Source: Vibrio maerlii (GTDB lineage: Bacteria; Pseudomonadota; Gammaproteobacteria; Enterobacterales; Vibrionaceae). From it: a stretch of DNA of 64,000 bases. Shown in pieces: positions 17,011 to 25,691 of the stretch. The stretch is taken from the NCBI RefSeq assembly GCF_003415655.1, contig NZ_QRHC01000014.1, positions 1-64,000 of the forward strand, read 5' to 3'. The first letter of the stretch is position 1, and the number at the start of each line of letters is the position of its first letter. The notes beneath the pieces were generated by a model. That model made no database searches, was not told where the DNA came from, and saw only the letters and a program-made list of their open reading frames with translations. The translations under genes were made by a program, and so were the position numbers.

Positions 17011-20000
17011 GTGGGAATAAGTATTAGACAACAGATTGAATCACAGTTGAGAGAGCGAATTCTTTTGATTGACGGTGGTATGGGCACCATGATTCAGGGG
17101 TACAAGCTCGAAGAGAATGACTATCGTGGTGAACGTTTTGCTGATTGGCATTGTGACCTAAAGGGTAACAATGACTTATTGGTTCTGTCACAGCCACAAC
17201 TGATCAAGGATATTCACTGTGAGTATCTTGCCGCCGGCGCAGATATTCTAGAAACTAACACCTTTAATGCGACCACTATCGCTATGGCTGACTATGATAT
17301 GGAAAGCCTAAGCGAAGAGATTAACTTTGAAGCGGCTAAATTGGCTCGCCAAGCGGCAGATGAGTGGACGGCAAAAACACCTGAGAAACCACGCTATGTT
17401 GCGGGTGTGCTGGGTCCTACGAACCGTACTTGTTCAATCTCTCCAGATGTAAATGATCCTGGTTATCGCAACGTTAGTTTTGATGAACTAGTGGAAGCGT
17501 ACTCGGAATCTACACGAGCTTTAATCAGAGGTGGCTCTGATCTTATCCTTATCGAGACTATCTTCGATACTCTGAATGCCAAAGCGTGTGCATTTGCGGT
17601 CGATAGTGTATTTGAAGAGCTTGCTATTACATTACCAGTGATGATCTCCGGCACGATTACCGATGCATCAGGTCGTACACTGTCAGGGCAAACAACAGAA
17701 GCTTTCTACAATTCACTGCGCCACGTTGACCCTATTTCATTTGGTCTTAACTGTGCGTTGGGTCCAGATGAACTACGCCCTTATGTTGAAGAGCTTTCTC
17801 GCATATCAGAAAGTTTCGTCTCGACACACCCGAATGCAGGTTTACCTAATGCCTTTGGTGAATACGACCTATCACCAGAAGATATGGCCCTTCATGTCAA
17901 AGAATGGGCGGAAAGCGGATTCTTGAACTTGATTGGTGGTTGTTGTGGTACCACGCCTGAGCATATCCGTCACATGGCCCAAGCGGTTGAGGGTGTGAAA
18001 CCTCGCCAGCTTCCAGAACTGGTTACGGCTTGCCGTTTATCTGGTCTTGAGCCATTGACCATTGAGAAAGACACCTTATTCGTTAACGTTGGTGAGCGAA
18101 CTAACGTCACCGGTTCTGCTCGTTTTAAGCGCTTAATTAAAGAGGAACTGTATGACGAGGCTTTAGAAGTTGCTCGCCAACAAGTTGAGAACGGTGCTCA
18201 GATCATCGATATCAACATGGATGAAGGCATGCTAGATGCCGAAGCATGTATGGTTCGCTTCCTTAACCTATGTGCCTCTGAACCAGAAATCTCCAAAGTG
18301 CCGATTATGGTCGACTCTTCAAAGTGGGAAGTGATCGAGGCTGGCCTAAAATGTATTCAAGGTAAGGGCATTGTTAACTCTATCTCACTCAAAGAGGGCA
18401 AAGAGAAGTTTGTTGAGCAAGCGAAGTTGATTCGTCGCTATGGTGCAGCCGTTATCGTGATGGCATTTGACGAGGTAGGCCAGGCTGAGACGCGTGAACG
18501 TAAGCTAGAGATTTGTACCAATGCTTATCGAATCCTTGTAGACGAAGTTGGTTTCCCGCCAGAAGACATTATCTTTGACCCTAATATCTTTGCTGTCGCA
18601 ACGGGTATTGAAGAGCATAATAATTACGCCGTAGATTTTATTGAGGCGGTAGCTGATATTAAACGTGACCTTCCACATGCGATGATTTCCGGTGGTGTGT
18701 CTAACGTTTCGTTTTCATTCCGCGGCAATAACTACGTTCGTGAGGCGATTCACGCAGTATTTCTATACCACTGTTTTAAGAACGGTATGGATATGGGTAT
18801 CGTTAATGCTGGTCAGCTCGAAATCTATGACAACGTACCAGAGAAGTTGCGTGAGGCTGTAGAAGATGTGGTACTCAACCGCCGTGATGATGGGACAGAG
18901 CGTTTACTAGATATTGCGGCTGAATATGCAGGAAAAGGTGTCGGCAAAGAGGATGACGCCTCTGCTCTCGAGTGGCGTAACTACCCTGTTGAGAAACGTT
19001 TAGAGCACGCTCTTGTTAAAGGCATTACCGAGTTTATTGTTGAAGATACTGAAGAGGCGCGTCTAAAGGCTTCTAAACCTCTTGAGGTTATTGAAGGCCC
19101 GCTGATGGACGGTATGAACGTGGTTGGTGACTTATTTGGTGAAGGAAAGATGTTCCTTCCTCAGGTAGTGAAATCTGCTCGTGTTATGAAGCAAGCAGTG
19201 GCGCATCTTGAACCATTCATTAATGCATCAAAGGCAAAAGGTTCGAGTAACGGTAAGATCTTACTTGCGACCGTAAAAGGAGATGTTCACGACATTGGCA
19301 AGAACATCGTGGGCGTGGTTCTTCAATGTAATAACTACGAGATTATCGACCTTGGGGTGATGGTGCCATGTGAGAAAATCCTTAAAGTTGCTAAGGAAGA
19401 GAATGTCGACATTATTGGTCTTTCTGGCTTAATCACACCTTCACTCGATGAGATGGTTCATGTCGCTAAAGAGATGGAACGTCAGGGCTTCGACCTACCT
19501 CTATTAATTGGTGGCGCAACAACCTCAAAAGCTCACACTGCTGTAAAGATTGAACAGAATTACTCACAGCCTGTTGTGTATGTGAATAATGCCTCGCGTG
19601 CCGTGGGTGTGTGCACATCACTTCTTTCTGATGAGTTACGCCCAGCATTTGTTGAGAAGCTTGATCTGGATTATGAGCGTGTGCGCGACCAACATAACCG
19701 TAAGACACCACGTACTAAACCAGTGACTCTTGAGGCGGCTCGTGCCAATAAGGTAGATATTGATTGGGTTAACTATACGCCACCTCAACCGGGTAAGCCT
19801 GGTGTTCATGTATTTGATGACTTCGATGTAGCCACACTGCGTAATTACATTGACTGGACTCCATTCTTCATGACTTGGACTCTAATGGGTAAGTACCCAG
19901 CAATTCTAGATCATGAAGAAGTCGGTGAAGAGGCACGTCGTTTATTCAAAGATGCGAACGATATGCTCGATCGAGTAGAGAAAGAAGGTTTGCTTATAGC

Positions 20001-20688
20001 TCGTGGCATCTGTGGTTTGTTCCCTGCAGCTAGCGTTGGTGACGATATTGAAGTCTACACCGATGAGTCTCGCACAGAGGTTGCTAAGGTGCTGTACAAC
20101 CTTCGTCAGCAAACTGAGAAGCCAAAGGGCTTCAACTATTGTCTGTCTGACTACATCGCACCGAAAGAGAGCGGTAAAAAGGATTGGATTGGTACCTTTG
20201 CAGTGACTGGTGGTATTGGTGAGCGTGAATTAGCGGATGAGTACAAAGCGCAAGGTGATGACTATAACGCGATCATGATTCAGGCTGTGGCAGACCGCTT
20301 GGCTGAAGCCTTCGCTGAATGTCTGCATGAACGAGTTCGTAAAGAGATCTGGGGTTATGCTGCAGATGAATCTCTATCGAATGACGAGCTGATTCGAGAA
20401 AAGTACCAAGGTATTCGCCCGGCTCCTGGTTATCCTGCTTGTCCTGAACATACAGAAAAGCAGGCTATTTGGGATTTGATGCAAGTTGAAGAGTCGATTG
20501 GAATGTCGCTAACAACAAGTTACGCAATGTACCCAGGTGCTTCAGTATCGGGTATGTACTTCTCACATCCTGACTCCCGTTATTTCGCGATCGCACAGAT
20601 CCAACAAGATCAAGCACAAAGCTATGCCGACCGTAAAGGGTGGGGTATGCAGGAAGCTGAGAAGTGGCTCGGGCCCAACCTCAACTAA
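17011..20688 (+). CDS. metH: Cobalamin-dependent methionine synthase
   Basis: MetH transfers a methyl group from 5-methyltetrahydrofolate to homocysteine through methylcobalamin, the last step of methionine synthesis. The 1225-residue product (E. coli 1227) has the homocysteine domain with zinc-binding cysteines (FGLNCALG and GGCCGTTPEH), the pterin-binding domain, the cobalamin cap and B12 domain with DVHDIGKN (His ligand, near residue 758), and the reactivation domain with RPAPGYPACPEH near residues 1136-1147. The start is GTG, preceded by AAGGAACGAGG. A met-box operator lies upstream and a 15-bp hairpin downstream. Confidence 0.98.
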   Translation: MGISIRQQIESQLRERILLIDGGMGTMIQGYKLEENDYRGERFADWHCDLKGNNDLLVLSQPQLIKDIHCEYLAAGADILETNTFNATTIAMADYDMESLSEEINFEAAKLARQAADEWTAKTPEKPRYVAGVLGPTNRTCSISPDVNDPGYRNVSFDELVEAYSESTRALIRGGSDLILIETIFDTLNAKACAFAVDSVFEELAITLPVMISGTITDASGRTLSGQTTEAFYNSLRHVDPISFGLNCALGPDELRPYVEELSRISESFVSTHPNAGLPNAFGEYDLSPEDMALHVKEWAESGFLNLIGGCCGTTPEHIRHMAQAVEGVKPRQLPELVTACRLSGLEPLTIEKDTLFVNVGERTNVTGSARFKRLIKEELYDEALEVARQQVENGAQIIDINMDEGMLDAEACMVRFLNLCASEPEISKVPIMVDSSKWEVIEAGLKCIQGKGIVNSISLKEGKEKFVEQAKLIRRYGAAVIVMAFDEVGQAETRERKLEICTNAYRILVDEVGFPPEDIIFDPNIFAVATGIEEHNNYAVDFIEAVADIKRDLPHAMISGGVSNVSFSFRGNNYVREAIHAVFLYHCFKNGMDMGIVNAGQLEIYDNVPEKLREAVEDVVLNRRDDGTERLLDIAAEYAGKGVGKEDDASALEWRNYPVEKRLEHALVKGITEFIVEDTEEARLKASKPLEVIEGPLMDGMNVVGDLFGEGKMFLPQVVKSARVMKQAVAHLEPFINASKAKGSSNGKILLATVKGDVHDIGKNIVGVVLQCNNYEIIDLGVMVPCEKILKVAKEENVDIIGLSGLITPSLDEMVHVAKEMERQGFDLPLLIGGATTSKAHTAVKIEQNYSQPVVYVNNASRAVGVCTSLLSDELRPAFVEKLDLDYERVRDQHNRKTPRTKPVTLEAARANKVDIDWVNYTPPQPGKPGVHVFDDFDVATLRNYIDWTPFFMTWTLMGKYPAILDHEEVGEEARRLFKDANDMLDRVEKEGLLIARGICGLFPAASVGDDIEVYTDESRTEVAKVLYNLRQQTEKPKGFNYCLSDYIAPKESGKKDWIGTFAVTGGIGERELADEYKAQGDDYNAIMIQAVADRLAEAFAECLHERVRKEIWGYAADESLSNDELIREKYQGIRPAPGYPACPEHTEKQAIWDLMQVEESIGMSLTTSYAMYPGASVSGMYFSHPDSRYFAIAQIQQDQAQSYADRKGWGMQEAEKWLGPNLN

Positions 20689-20719
20689 CCGCATTTTCGA
20701 AGCAAAATTAGTCGTAAAC

Positions 20720-20753
20720 AAAAGGGTTGATGTAGTCATACATCAACCCTTTT
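20720..20753 (+). terminator. Bidirectional terminator between metH and lysC
   Basis: A perfect 15-bp stem (20720-20734 and 20739-20753) with a GTCA loop carries A-runs on the left and T-runs on the right. It can serve metH and, in the other direction, lysC. Confidence 0.9.
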
Positions 20754-20760
20754 AATATTC

Positions 20761-20836
20761 TAGTTTCTAGTTTCTAGTTTCTAGTTTCTAGTTTCTAGTT
20801 TCTAGTTTCTAGTTTCTAGTTTCTAGTTTCTAGTTT
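20761..20836. repeat. Heptanucleotide tandem array (TAGTTTC)x10 plus partial unit
   Basis: Ten perfect copies of TAGTTTC fill 20761-20830 and a partial copy continues to 20836. The array starts seven bases after the terminator hairpin. The lysC stop codon (complement of 20830-20832) lies inside it. Each unit junction makes CTAG, so stops recur in all six frames. On the plus strand CTAGTTT differs by one base from the CTAGTCT read on the minus strand at 15335-15442. Confidence 0.97.
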
Positions 20837-22182
20837 TCAAACAGCTCTCGATGAAGCTTCTGTATCGCTGACTTTGAAACCGATTCATGCAATAGGAAAC
20901 ACAAGTTATGTGGGCTTGCGCCATAGCAGATCATGCGTAGGTTAAAGTCTTCTAATGTACTGAACACTTGCTTCGCATAGCCTTTGCTTTCACTCATGTT
21001 GTTGCCGATAAGGGCAACAAGACAAAGGTTCTGCTCGATTTCTACCGTACATAGCTCTTCAAGTTCTTCTCGTGCCGCTTGTGGTAATTCCGGCGCGCCG
21101 CCAGAGGTATCCGTTTGATCGAGAGTTAAGGATACACTGATCTCGGATGTCGTAATCAGATCGACGGAGATCTTGTGTTTCGCTAGGATCTCAAAGACCT
21201 TTGCCAGGAAGCCATAAGCATGGAACATGTTAGCACTGCGCAGAGTCACCATTGTTTGGTTGCAACGAAGCGCTAAAGCGCGGAATAGTGGTGAGCTTTC
21301 TACTTGGTGACGAATCCAGGTGCCACCTTTTTCCGGCTCTTTTGATGATCCTACAAAGACAGGAATATCGTGACGCAGAGCTGGAACAAGTGTTGATGGG
21401 TGTAGAATCTTAGCCCCGAAGTTAGCCATTTCAGATGCTTCACTAAAGCTTATCTCAGGGATAGGTGAAGCCTTTGGTGCAATTCGTGGGTCGGTTGTAT
21501 AGATACCTGGAACATCAGTCCAAATCTCCAAGCCTGCTGCTTGTACAGATTCTGCAATTAATGCGGCACTGTAGTCACTACCACCACGACCAAGGGTTGT
21601 AGTATTACCTTCTTCATCGCTACCAATGAAGCCTTGTGTCACAACGACTTGCTGTTGGCAAAGCGGTACCAGCTTATCCTGGGCAAGCTGCGCAATCGCA
21701 TCCAGTTGTGGTTCTGCTTTGCCGAAATTGCTATCAGTGCGCAGCACATCACGGATATCAAACCTCACCGCGTCAATATCTCGTTCACGCATGAGTTGAG
21801 CAAGGATGTGCGTGGACATCAACTCACCACAAGCAACGAGGTGATCAGTGAGCTTCGTACTGGTTTGGTATGAGGCGGCTTCCGCTGCTGTTGCAACGCT
21901 ATCTAAGATAATATGAACTTCTTTCTCAACAGAAAGTGGGTCGGCAAGTTGGTCTAAAATCTCATTATGGATTTGAGCTAGTTGGTTTAATACTTCTTGT
22001 CGACGTGCTTGATCCGCAACACCATTAGCAAGCTCAACCAATAGATTGGTGACCCCAGAACAGGCGCTGCTGACGACAAGCTTTGTATTTGGATTATTTT
22101 CGATAATAGCGGCACAACGGCTCATTGCTTCAAAGTTGGCAACGCTGGTTCCACCAAACTTCGCGACATTGAATGCACTCAC
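20830..22182 (-). CDS. lysC: Lysine-sensitive aspartokinase III
   Basis: The enzyme phosphorylates aspartate, the first step towards lysine, threonine and methionine. From the GTG at 22182 the product is 450 residues (E. coli LysC is 449), starting MSAFNVAKFGGTSVANFEAM with the kinase motif KFGGTSV. The catalytic segment TTLGRGGSDYSAAL is near residue 200, and two ACT domains follow for lysine feedback. A longer upstream frame is rejected because GGGAG precedes this GTG and the family starts here. A lysine riboswitch lies upstream. The stop codon is provided by the heptamer array. Confidence 0.96.
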   Translation of the reverse strand: MSAFNVAKFGGTSVANFEAMSRCAAIIENNPNTKLVVSSACSGVTNLLVELANGVADQARRQEVLNQLAQIHNEILDQLADPLSVEKEVHIILDSVATAAEAASYQTSTKLTDHLVACGELMSTHILAQLMRERDIDAVRFDIRDVLRTDSNFGKAEPQLDAIAQLAQDKLVPLCQQQVVVTQGFIGSDEEGNTTTLGRGGSDYSAALIAESVQAAGLEIWTDVPGIYTTDPRIAPKASPIPEISFSEASEMANFGAKILHPSTLVPALRHDIPVFVGSSKEPEKGGTWIRHQVESSPLFRALALRCNQTMVTLRSANMFHAYGFLAKVFEILAKHKISVDLITTSEISVSLTLDQTDTSGGAPELPQAAREELEELCTVEIEQNLCLVALIGNNMSESKGYAKQVFSTLEDFNLRMICYGASPHNLCFLLHESVSKSAIQKLHRELFEN

Positions 22183-22204
22183 GGCATTTCTCCCAAGACT
22201 TCCT

Positions 22205-22240
22205 AATAAAAAATAGTTGGCTACGAATAGGTAACCCAAC
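22205..22240 (-). terminator. Riboswitch-controlled attenuator before lysC
   Basis: On the minus strand GTTGG...CCAAC (22240-22236 and 22220-22216), with additional TAC/GTA pairs inside, is followed by TATTTTTTATT. It lies between the lysine riboswitch and the lysC start, where a lysine-dependent terminator is expected. Its mutual exclusion with the aptamer was not modelled. Confidence 0.6.
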
Positions 22241-22299
22241 ATCCGATGTTGAAGAGAGTATTAGAGCAGTAAGAGAGGTATATAGAATGATTTGACCTC

Positions 22300-22490
22300 A
22301 GAAGCTCTTCACCATAATGATGGTGACAGTTGAAGGGATTCAGCCCTTACAACCGATAATCTGAACCCTGCAATTTCAGTTTATCTCGGCATTGCTCCCC
22401 CTGAGTAATCTGTATTGGAGTGAAGGCTCCACAAATAACCTGCCTGGGCAATGCTCCTCTTCTGCTAAGTAAGCCCCTTCATTGAACGTG
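22300..22490 (-). promoter_or_regulatory. Lysine riboswitch (L box)
   Basis: Read on the minus strand, the region holds in order the conserved L-box blocks AGAAGAGGAGCATTGCCCA, CTCAGGGGGAGCAATGCCGAG, ATCGGTTGTAAGGGCTGAAT and CTGTCACC, which match the E. coli lysC riboswitch blocks closely. Lysine binding should reduce lysC expression. Boundaries are approximate. Confidence 0.95.
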
Positions 22491-22549
22491 TTTCAAATAA
22501 GAATGTCAATCCGTAAGTTGTCATAAAACTCAAATAATTTTTAACGAAT

Positions 22550-22576
22550 TTGTGACACTGGTTTGACCTGTATACT
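22550..22576 (+). promoter_or_regulatory. Candidate promoter of the aminotransferase gene
   Basis: TTGTGA (22550-22555) and TATACT (22571-22576) are spaced 15 bp apart, 71 bases before the ATG. The spacing is short, so this is only a candidate. Confidence 0.35.
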
Positions 22577-22646
22577 AAAGCCGAATTGTTGTCGTTATGG
22601 TTTTCTTTTACGCTTAACGTTCGATCACCAATCGCATGGAGCAATT

Positions 22647-23765
22647 ATGACAATCAGTAGCTTTATTCCACCGCACAGAACCTTGATGGGACCTGGTCCT
22701 TCCGATATATCACCACAAGTTTTACAAGCATTGAGTCGACCAACTATAGGTCACCTTGACCCACTGTTTATCGGCATGATGGATGAACTTAAGTCTTTAT
22801 TGAAGTATGCCTTTCAGACAGATAATGAGTTCACTATCGCAGTGTCTGCTCCGGGTAGTGCCGGGATGGAAACCTGTTTTGTTAACCTCATAGAGCCTGG
22901 TGACAAGGTGATCGTATGTCGCAATGGGGTCTTTGGTGAGCGTATGCGTGAAAACGTGGTGCGAGCAGGTGGCGATGCCGTGCTTGTCGACGACCAATGG
23001 GGTGAGCCTGTTAGTGTAGATAAAGTTGAAAAGGCATTGAAAGAAAACCCTGATACCAAGATCGTTGCTTTCGTCCATGCGGAGACGTCTACTGGTGCAC
23101 TATCTGATGCCCAAGCTTTAGGGGCACTGGCAAAACAGTATGGTGCATTAACGATTGTCGATGCGGTGACATCTCTGGGTGGTGTACCACTGTTGGTTGA
23201 TGAGTGGCAATTGGATGCGGTCTATTCGGGAAGCCAGAAGTGCCTTTCTTGTGTACCCGGATTATCTCCGGTTACTCTTTCTCCCAAAGCGCTTGAAAAA
23301 ATCCAATCTCGACATACACCAGTACAAAGCTGGTTCTTAGATCAAAGCTTGGTACTGGGTTACTGGAGTGGTGAGGGTAAGCGTAGCTATCACCATACCG
23401 CGCCAGTTAATAGCTTGTACGCTTTGCACGAGTCCTTGGTTTTATTGAAAAACGAAGGGCTAGAGAATGCTTGGCAGCGTCATCGCACTATGCATACCAA
23501 GTTGAAACAAGGCTTAGAAGCTCTGGGTTTTGAGTTTGTGGTGAAAGAACCTTATCGCTTACCTCAACTCAATGCGGTTTATTTCCCGCAAGGCATTGAT
23601 GAGGCTTCTGTACGCTCACATTTACTTAATGAATATAACCTTGAGATTGGTGCCGGTCTTGGCGAGCTTGCTGGTAAAGCGTGGCGTATTGGTGTGATGG
23701 GATACGGTGCTCGAAGTGAAAACATTAGTTTGTGTCTCGGAGCCCTAGAAGAGTCGCTTCGCTAA
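22647..23765 (+). CDS. PLP-dependent class V aminotransferase (alanine/serine-glyoxylate type)
   Basis: This cytoplasmic pyridoxal-phosphate enzyme belongs to the alanine-glyoxylate / serine-glyoxylate aminotransferase group. The ATG at 22647 gives 372 residues and follows a GGAG site; a longer frame from 22563 is rejected. The N-terminal MGPGPSDISP and the cofactor lysine in SGSQKCL (Lys198) fit the family, with SAPGSAGMET near 67-76 as phosphate-binding loop. In this genomic position V. cholerae has a homologue of unclear substrate. Related phosphonate transaminases (PhnW) are less likely because no phosphonate genes are nearby. The true amino donor and acceptor cannot be read from the sequence. 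Confidence 0.85.
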   Translation: MTISSFIPPHRTLMGPGPSDISPQVLQALSRPTIGHLDPLFIGMMDELKSLLKYAFQTDNEFTIAVSAPGSAGMETCFVNLIEPGDKVIVCRNGVFGERMRENVVRAGGDAVLVDDQWGEPVSVDKVEKALKENPDTKIVAFVHAETSTGALSDAQALGALAKQYGALTIVDAVTSLGGVPLLVDEWQLDAVYSGSQKCLSCVPGLSPVTLSPKALEKIQSRHTPVQSWFLDQSLVLGYWSGEGKRSYHHTAPVNSLYALHESLVLLKNEGLENAWQRHRTMHTKLKQGLEALGFEFVVKEPYRLPQLNAVYFPQGIDEASVRSHLLNEYNLEIGAGLGELAGKAWRIGVMGYGARSENISLCLGALEESLR

Positions 23766-23787
23766 TAACGCCTTTCTAGAGTCAATC

Positions 23788-23832
23788 AAACCCACCTTAC
23801 CGCTATTGATTGTAGAGTGATTAGGTGGGTTT
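23788..23832. terminator. Possible bidirectional terminator
   Basis: AAACCCACCT (23788-23797) pairs with AGGTGGGTTT (23823-23832) across a 25-base interior, between two convergent genes. The long loop and lack of a clear T-run make it weak. Confidence 0.5.
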
Positions 23833-23838
23833 ACTACT

Positions 23839-25626
23839 TTACTTATCTGCCGGTTGATTACTGTGAGTATCTGATGCTGAGTTAGAGATCGCCTGCTCTT
23901 TTGGGCGATAGTTGATTAGAGTGAAGTCTTGTTTTGGAAACAGGAATTGTGCTTCAGCTCGAATTTGCTCAGCTTTGCTTGAGTCTCCAAGGCCTTGATA
24001 AGCAATGATCAAGTTTGTGTATAAGCTTGGGCGTGGCTGGCGCTGGATGAGATCGAGTGACCAGTCAATGTATGGCTGAATGAGAGCAGGGTCCTTTCTT
24101 GATAAACCCAAATGTAGATAGGTCACATAGATATCCCAATCATAGCGATTCTGCCAAGCATGAATATTCGACACTTGAGATAGAACGTCTGGGTTCTTTA
24201 CCTTTGCGGTTTCGTACTGCATCAACACGTAGTTGCTATGCAGCGCGGTCAGCATGTATATAGCGGTAACGAATGGCAGGATAGGTGCGCAAACCTTCAG
24301 ACCTATCTTTGTGAACAATGAAATATTGAACACTTTGGACATTGAGGTGCGTTGGTCGACCCAAAAAACCAATAATATGAAGGTGAACCAGTGTATTGCA
24401 GAGTGGTAGAACGGATACTCCAGTTGGGTGTGTAGCAATATCGGTAAAAATAACGCGAACATAGCTAAGCGAGTGCCTTTGTTAGCGCTAGAGATGTGAG
24501 ACAACACCAAGATCGCGGCCAGCAGTAATCCGAGAATCGGCACAATACCTCCCTCAACAGCCCAAAGTAGGGTTTCATTGTGAGGGTGATCCATTGATGG
24601 TAGTCCAGCAGGGTAGCTATTATTGAGCTGATGTTGTCGAGCGGTATAGAGAATATACGCTGGCTCGAACTGACCATATCCGTACCCCGATATTGGTTTT
24701 TCGATAAACATATCTAGAGTCTGAGGAAGCGTGTATCGGCGAGGGCTCTCAAGGTCTGCTTTTGCCACAATAAACTCTGACTTACCACTACTTTGTATTG
24801 CGATAAACCCAAGCAGTAAGCCCACAACAATAGAAATGCACCAACCCCAAAAACGTTTCTTTCCTGCGAATTTAAATACGTAGGGCAGCATACACACCAC
24901 AGCCAATGCCGTGCCGAGCCAGCCCGTTCTTGAGCCTAAAACAATAAGCAAAGGGGTGAGAATTGCCGGTGTGAGATAGAGCAGAGCAACCGCACTGATG
25001 GTCCTGTGATATTTTTTTGGATGACGTGCTAGCAGGTAACCTGATAATACCAAGCCAGTAGCCAAGAAGCTGGCCATTACATTCGGTTGTTGAAAAACAC
25101 CGTAAGGACGATTAACTAAGGTGTCATACCCAAAGGCATTACCAGGTTCAAGTAAAAAGTATTGTATGTAGCCAATGATTGCTTCAACCAGTGTGGCAAG
25201 AACGACAAACCAAAGTAGTCGCTGACGGTGTTTGTTACTGAATTGGAACTGCTGCAACGTAGAAAAAAACAGTAAACCAGCCCATAAGCCAATGATTCTT
25301 GAGCTGGATTCCACCACATTACTGTCACTGTATAAGAGTGGTAATGACATCAGCAAACAGGAGATGAACAATCCAATCGTTAGTTTGCTGTAGTGAAAGG
25401 CTCTGGTCTTTGCTGTTTGAACCAGGCCCATTGCAATCGCGAGACTGATCATTATCCAAGTTGGATGGTTAAAAGTTAGGTCTAAACCCGAGCCGCCTGG
25501 GTTCTTCATTACAAAGTGCATCGCAATGAGGTAGAGCAATGCCATGATCACCAAAAACGGCTTATTTAAGGGAATCGACTTTGTTTTTTGTGCAAGCCGA
25601 GTGCCCGCAACGTGAAGAGTAACCAT
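23839..25626 (-). CDS. PglL-type protein O-oligosaccharyltransferase (Wzy/WaaL superfamily)
   Basis: This integral inner-membrane enzyme is expected to move a lipid-linked glycan onto Ser/Thr of exported proteins. The 595-residue product has about 11-12 membrane segments. The conserved periplasmic loop near residues 294-360 includes GYGYGQFE and SMDHPHNETLL, which hold the catalytic-type histidine region. A C-terminal periplasmic part of about 150 residues looks helical and TPR-like, as in PglL proteins. The homologue at this position in V. cholerae has been characterised as an O-oligosaccharyltransferase. A Wzy polymerase or WaaL ligase is the alternative. Its protein targets are unknown. 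Confidence 0.8.
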   Translation of the reverse strand: MVTLHVAGTRLAQKTKSIPLNKPFLVIMALLYLIAMHFVMKNPGGSGLDLTFNHPTWIMISLAIAMGLVQTAKTRAFHYSKLTIGLFISCLLMSLPLLYSDSNVVESSSRIIGLWAGLLFFSTLQQFQFSNKHRQRLLWFVVLATLVEAIIGYIQYFLLEPGNAFGYDTLVNRPYGVFQQPNVMASFLATGLVLSGYLLARHPKKYHRTISAVALLYLTPAILTPLLIVLGSRTGWLGTALAVVCMLPYVFKFAGKKRFWGWCISIVVGLLLGFIAIQSSGKSEFIVAKADLESPRRYTLPQTLDMFIEKPISGYGYGQFEPAYILYTARQHQLNNSYPAGLPSMDHPHNETLLWAVEGGIVPILGLLLAAILVLSHISSANKGTRLAMFALFLPILLHTQLEYPFYHSAIHWFTFILLVFWVDQRTSMSKVFNISLFTKIGLKVCAPILPFVTAIYMLTALHSNYVLMQYETAKVKNPDVLSQVSNIHAWQNRYDWDIYVTYLHLGLSRKDPALIQPYIDWSLDLIQRQPRPSLYTNLIIAYQGLGDSSKAEQIRAEAQFLFPKQDFTLINYRPKEQAISNSASDTHSNQPADK

Positions 25627-25652
25627 AGGTATTTTTTATTCCATAAATGAAA

Positions 25653-25680
25653 AAGTCCAGCGTATAGCTGGACTTACTTT
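25653..25680 (-). terminator. uvrA terminator
   Basis: On the minus strand AAGTCCAGC, loop TATAC, GCTGGACTT then TTTC follows the uvrA stop by about 15 bases. The stem is a perfect 9 bp. Confidence 0.85.
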
Positions 25681-25691
25681 ACCTTGTTTTC

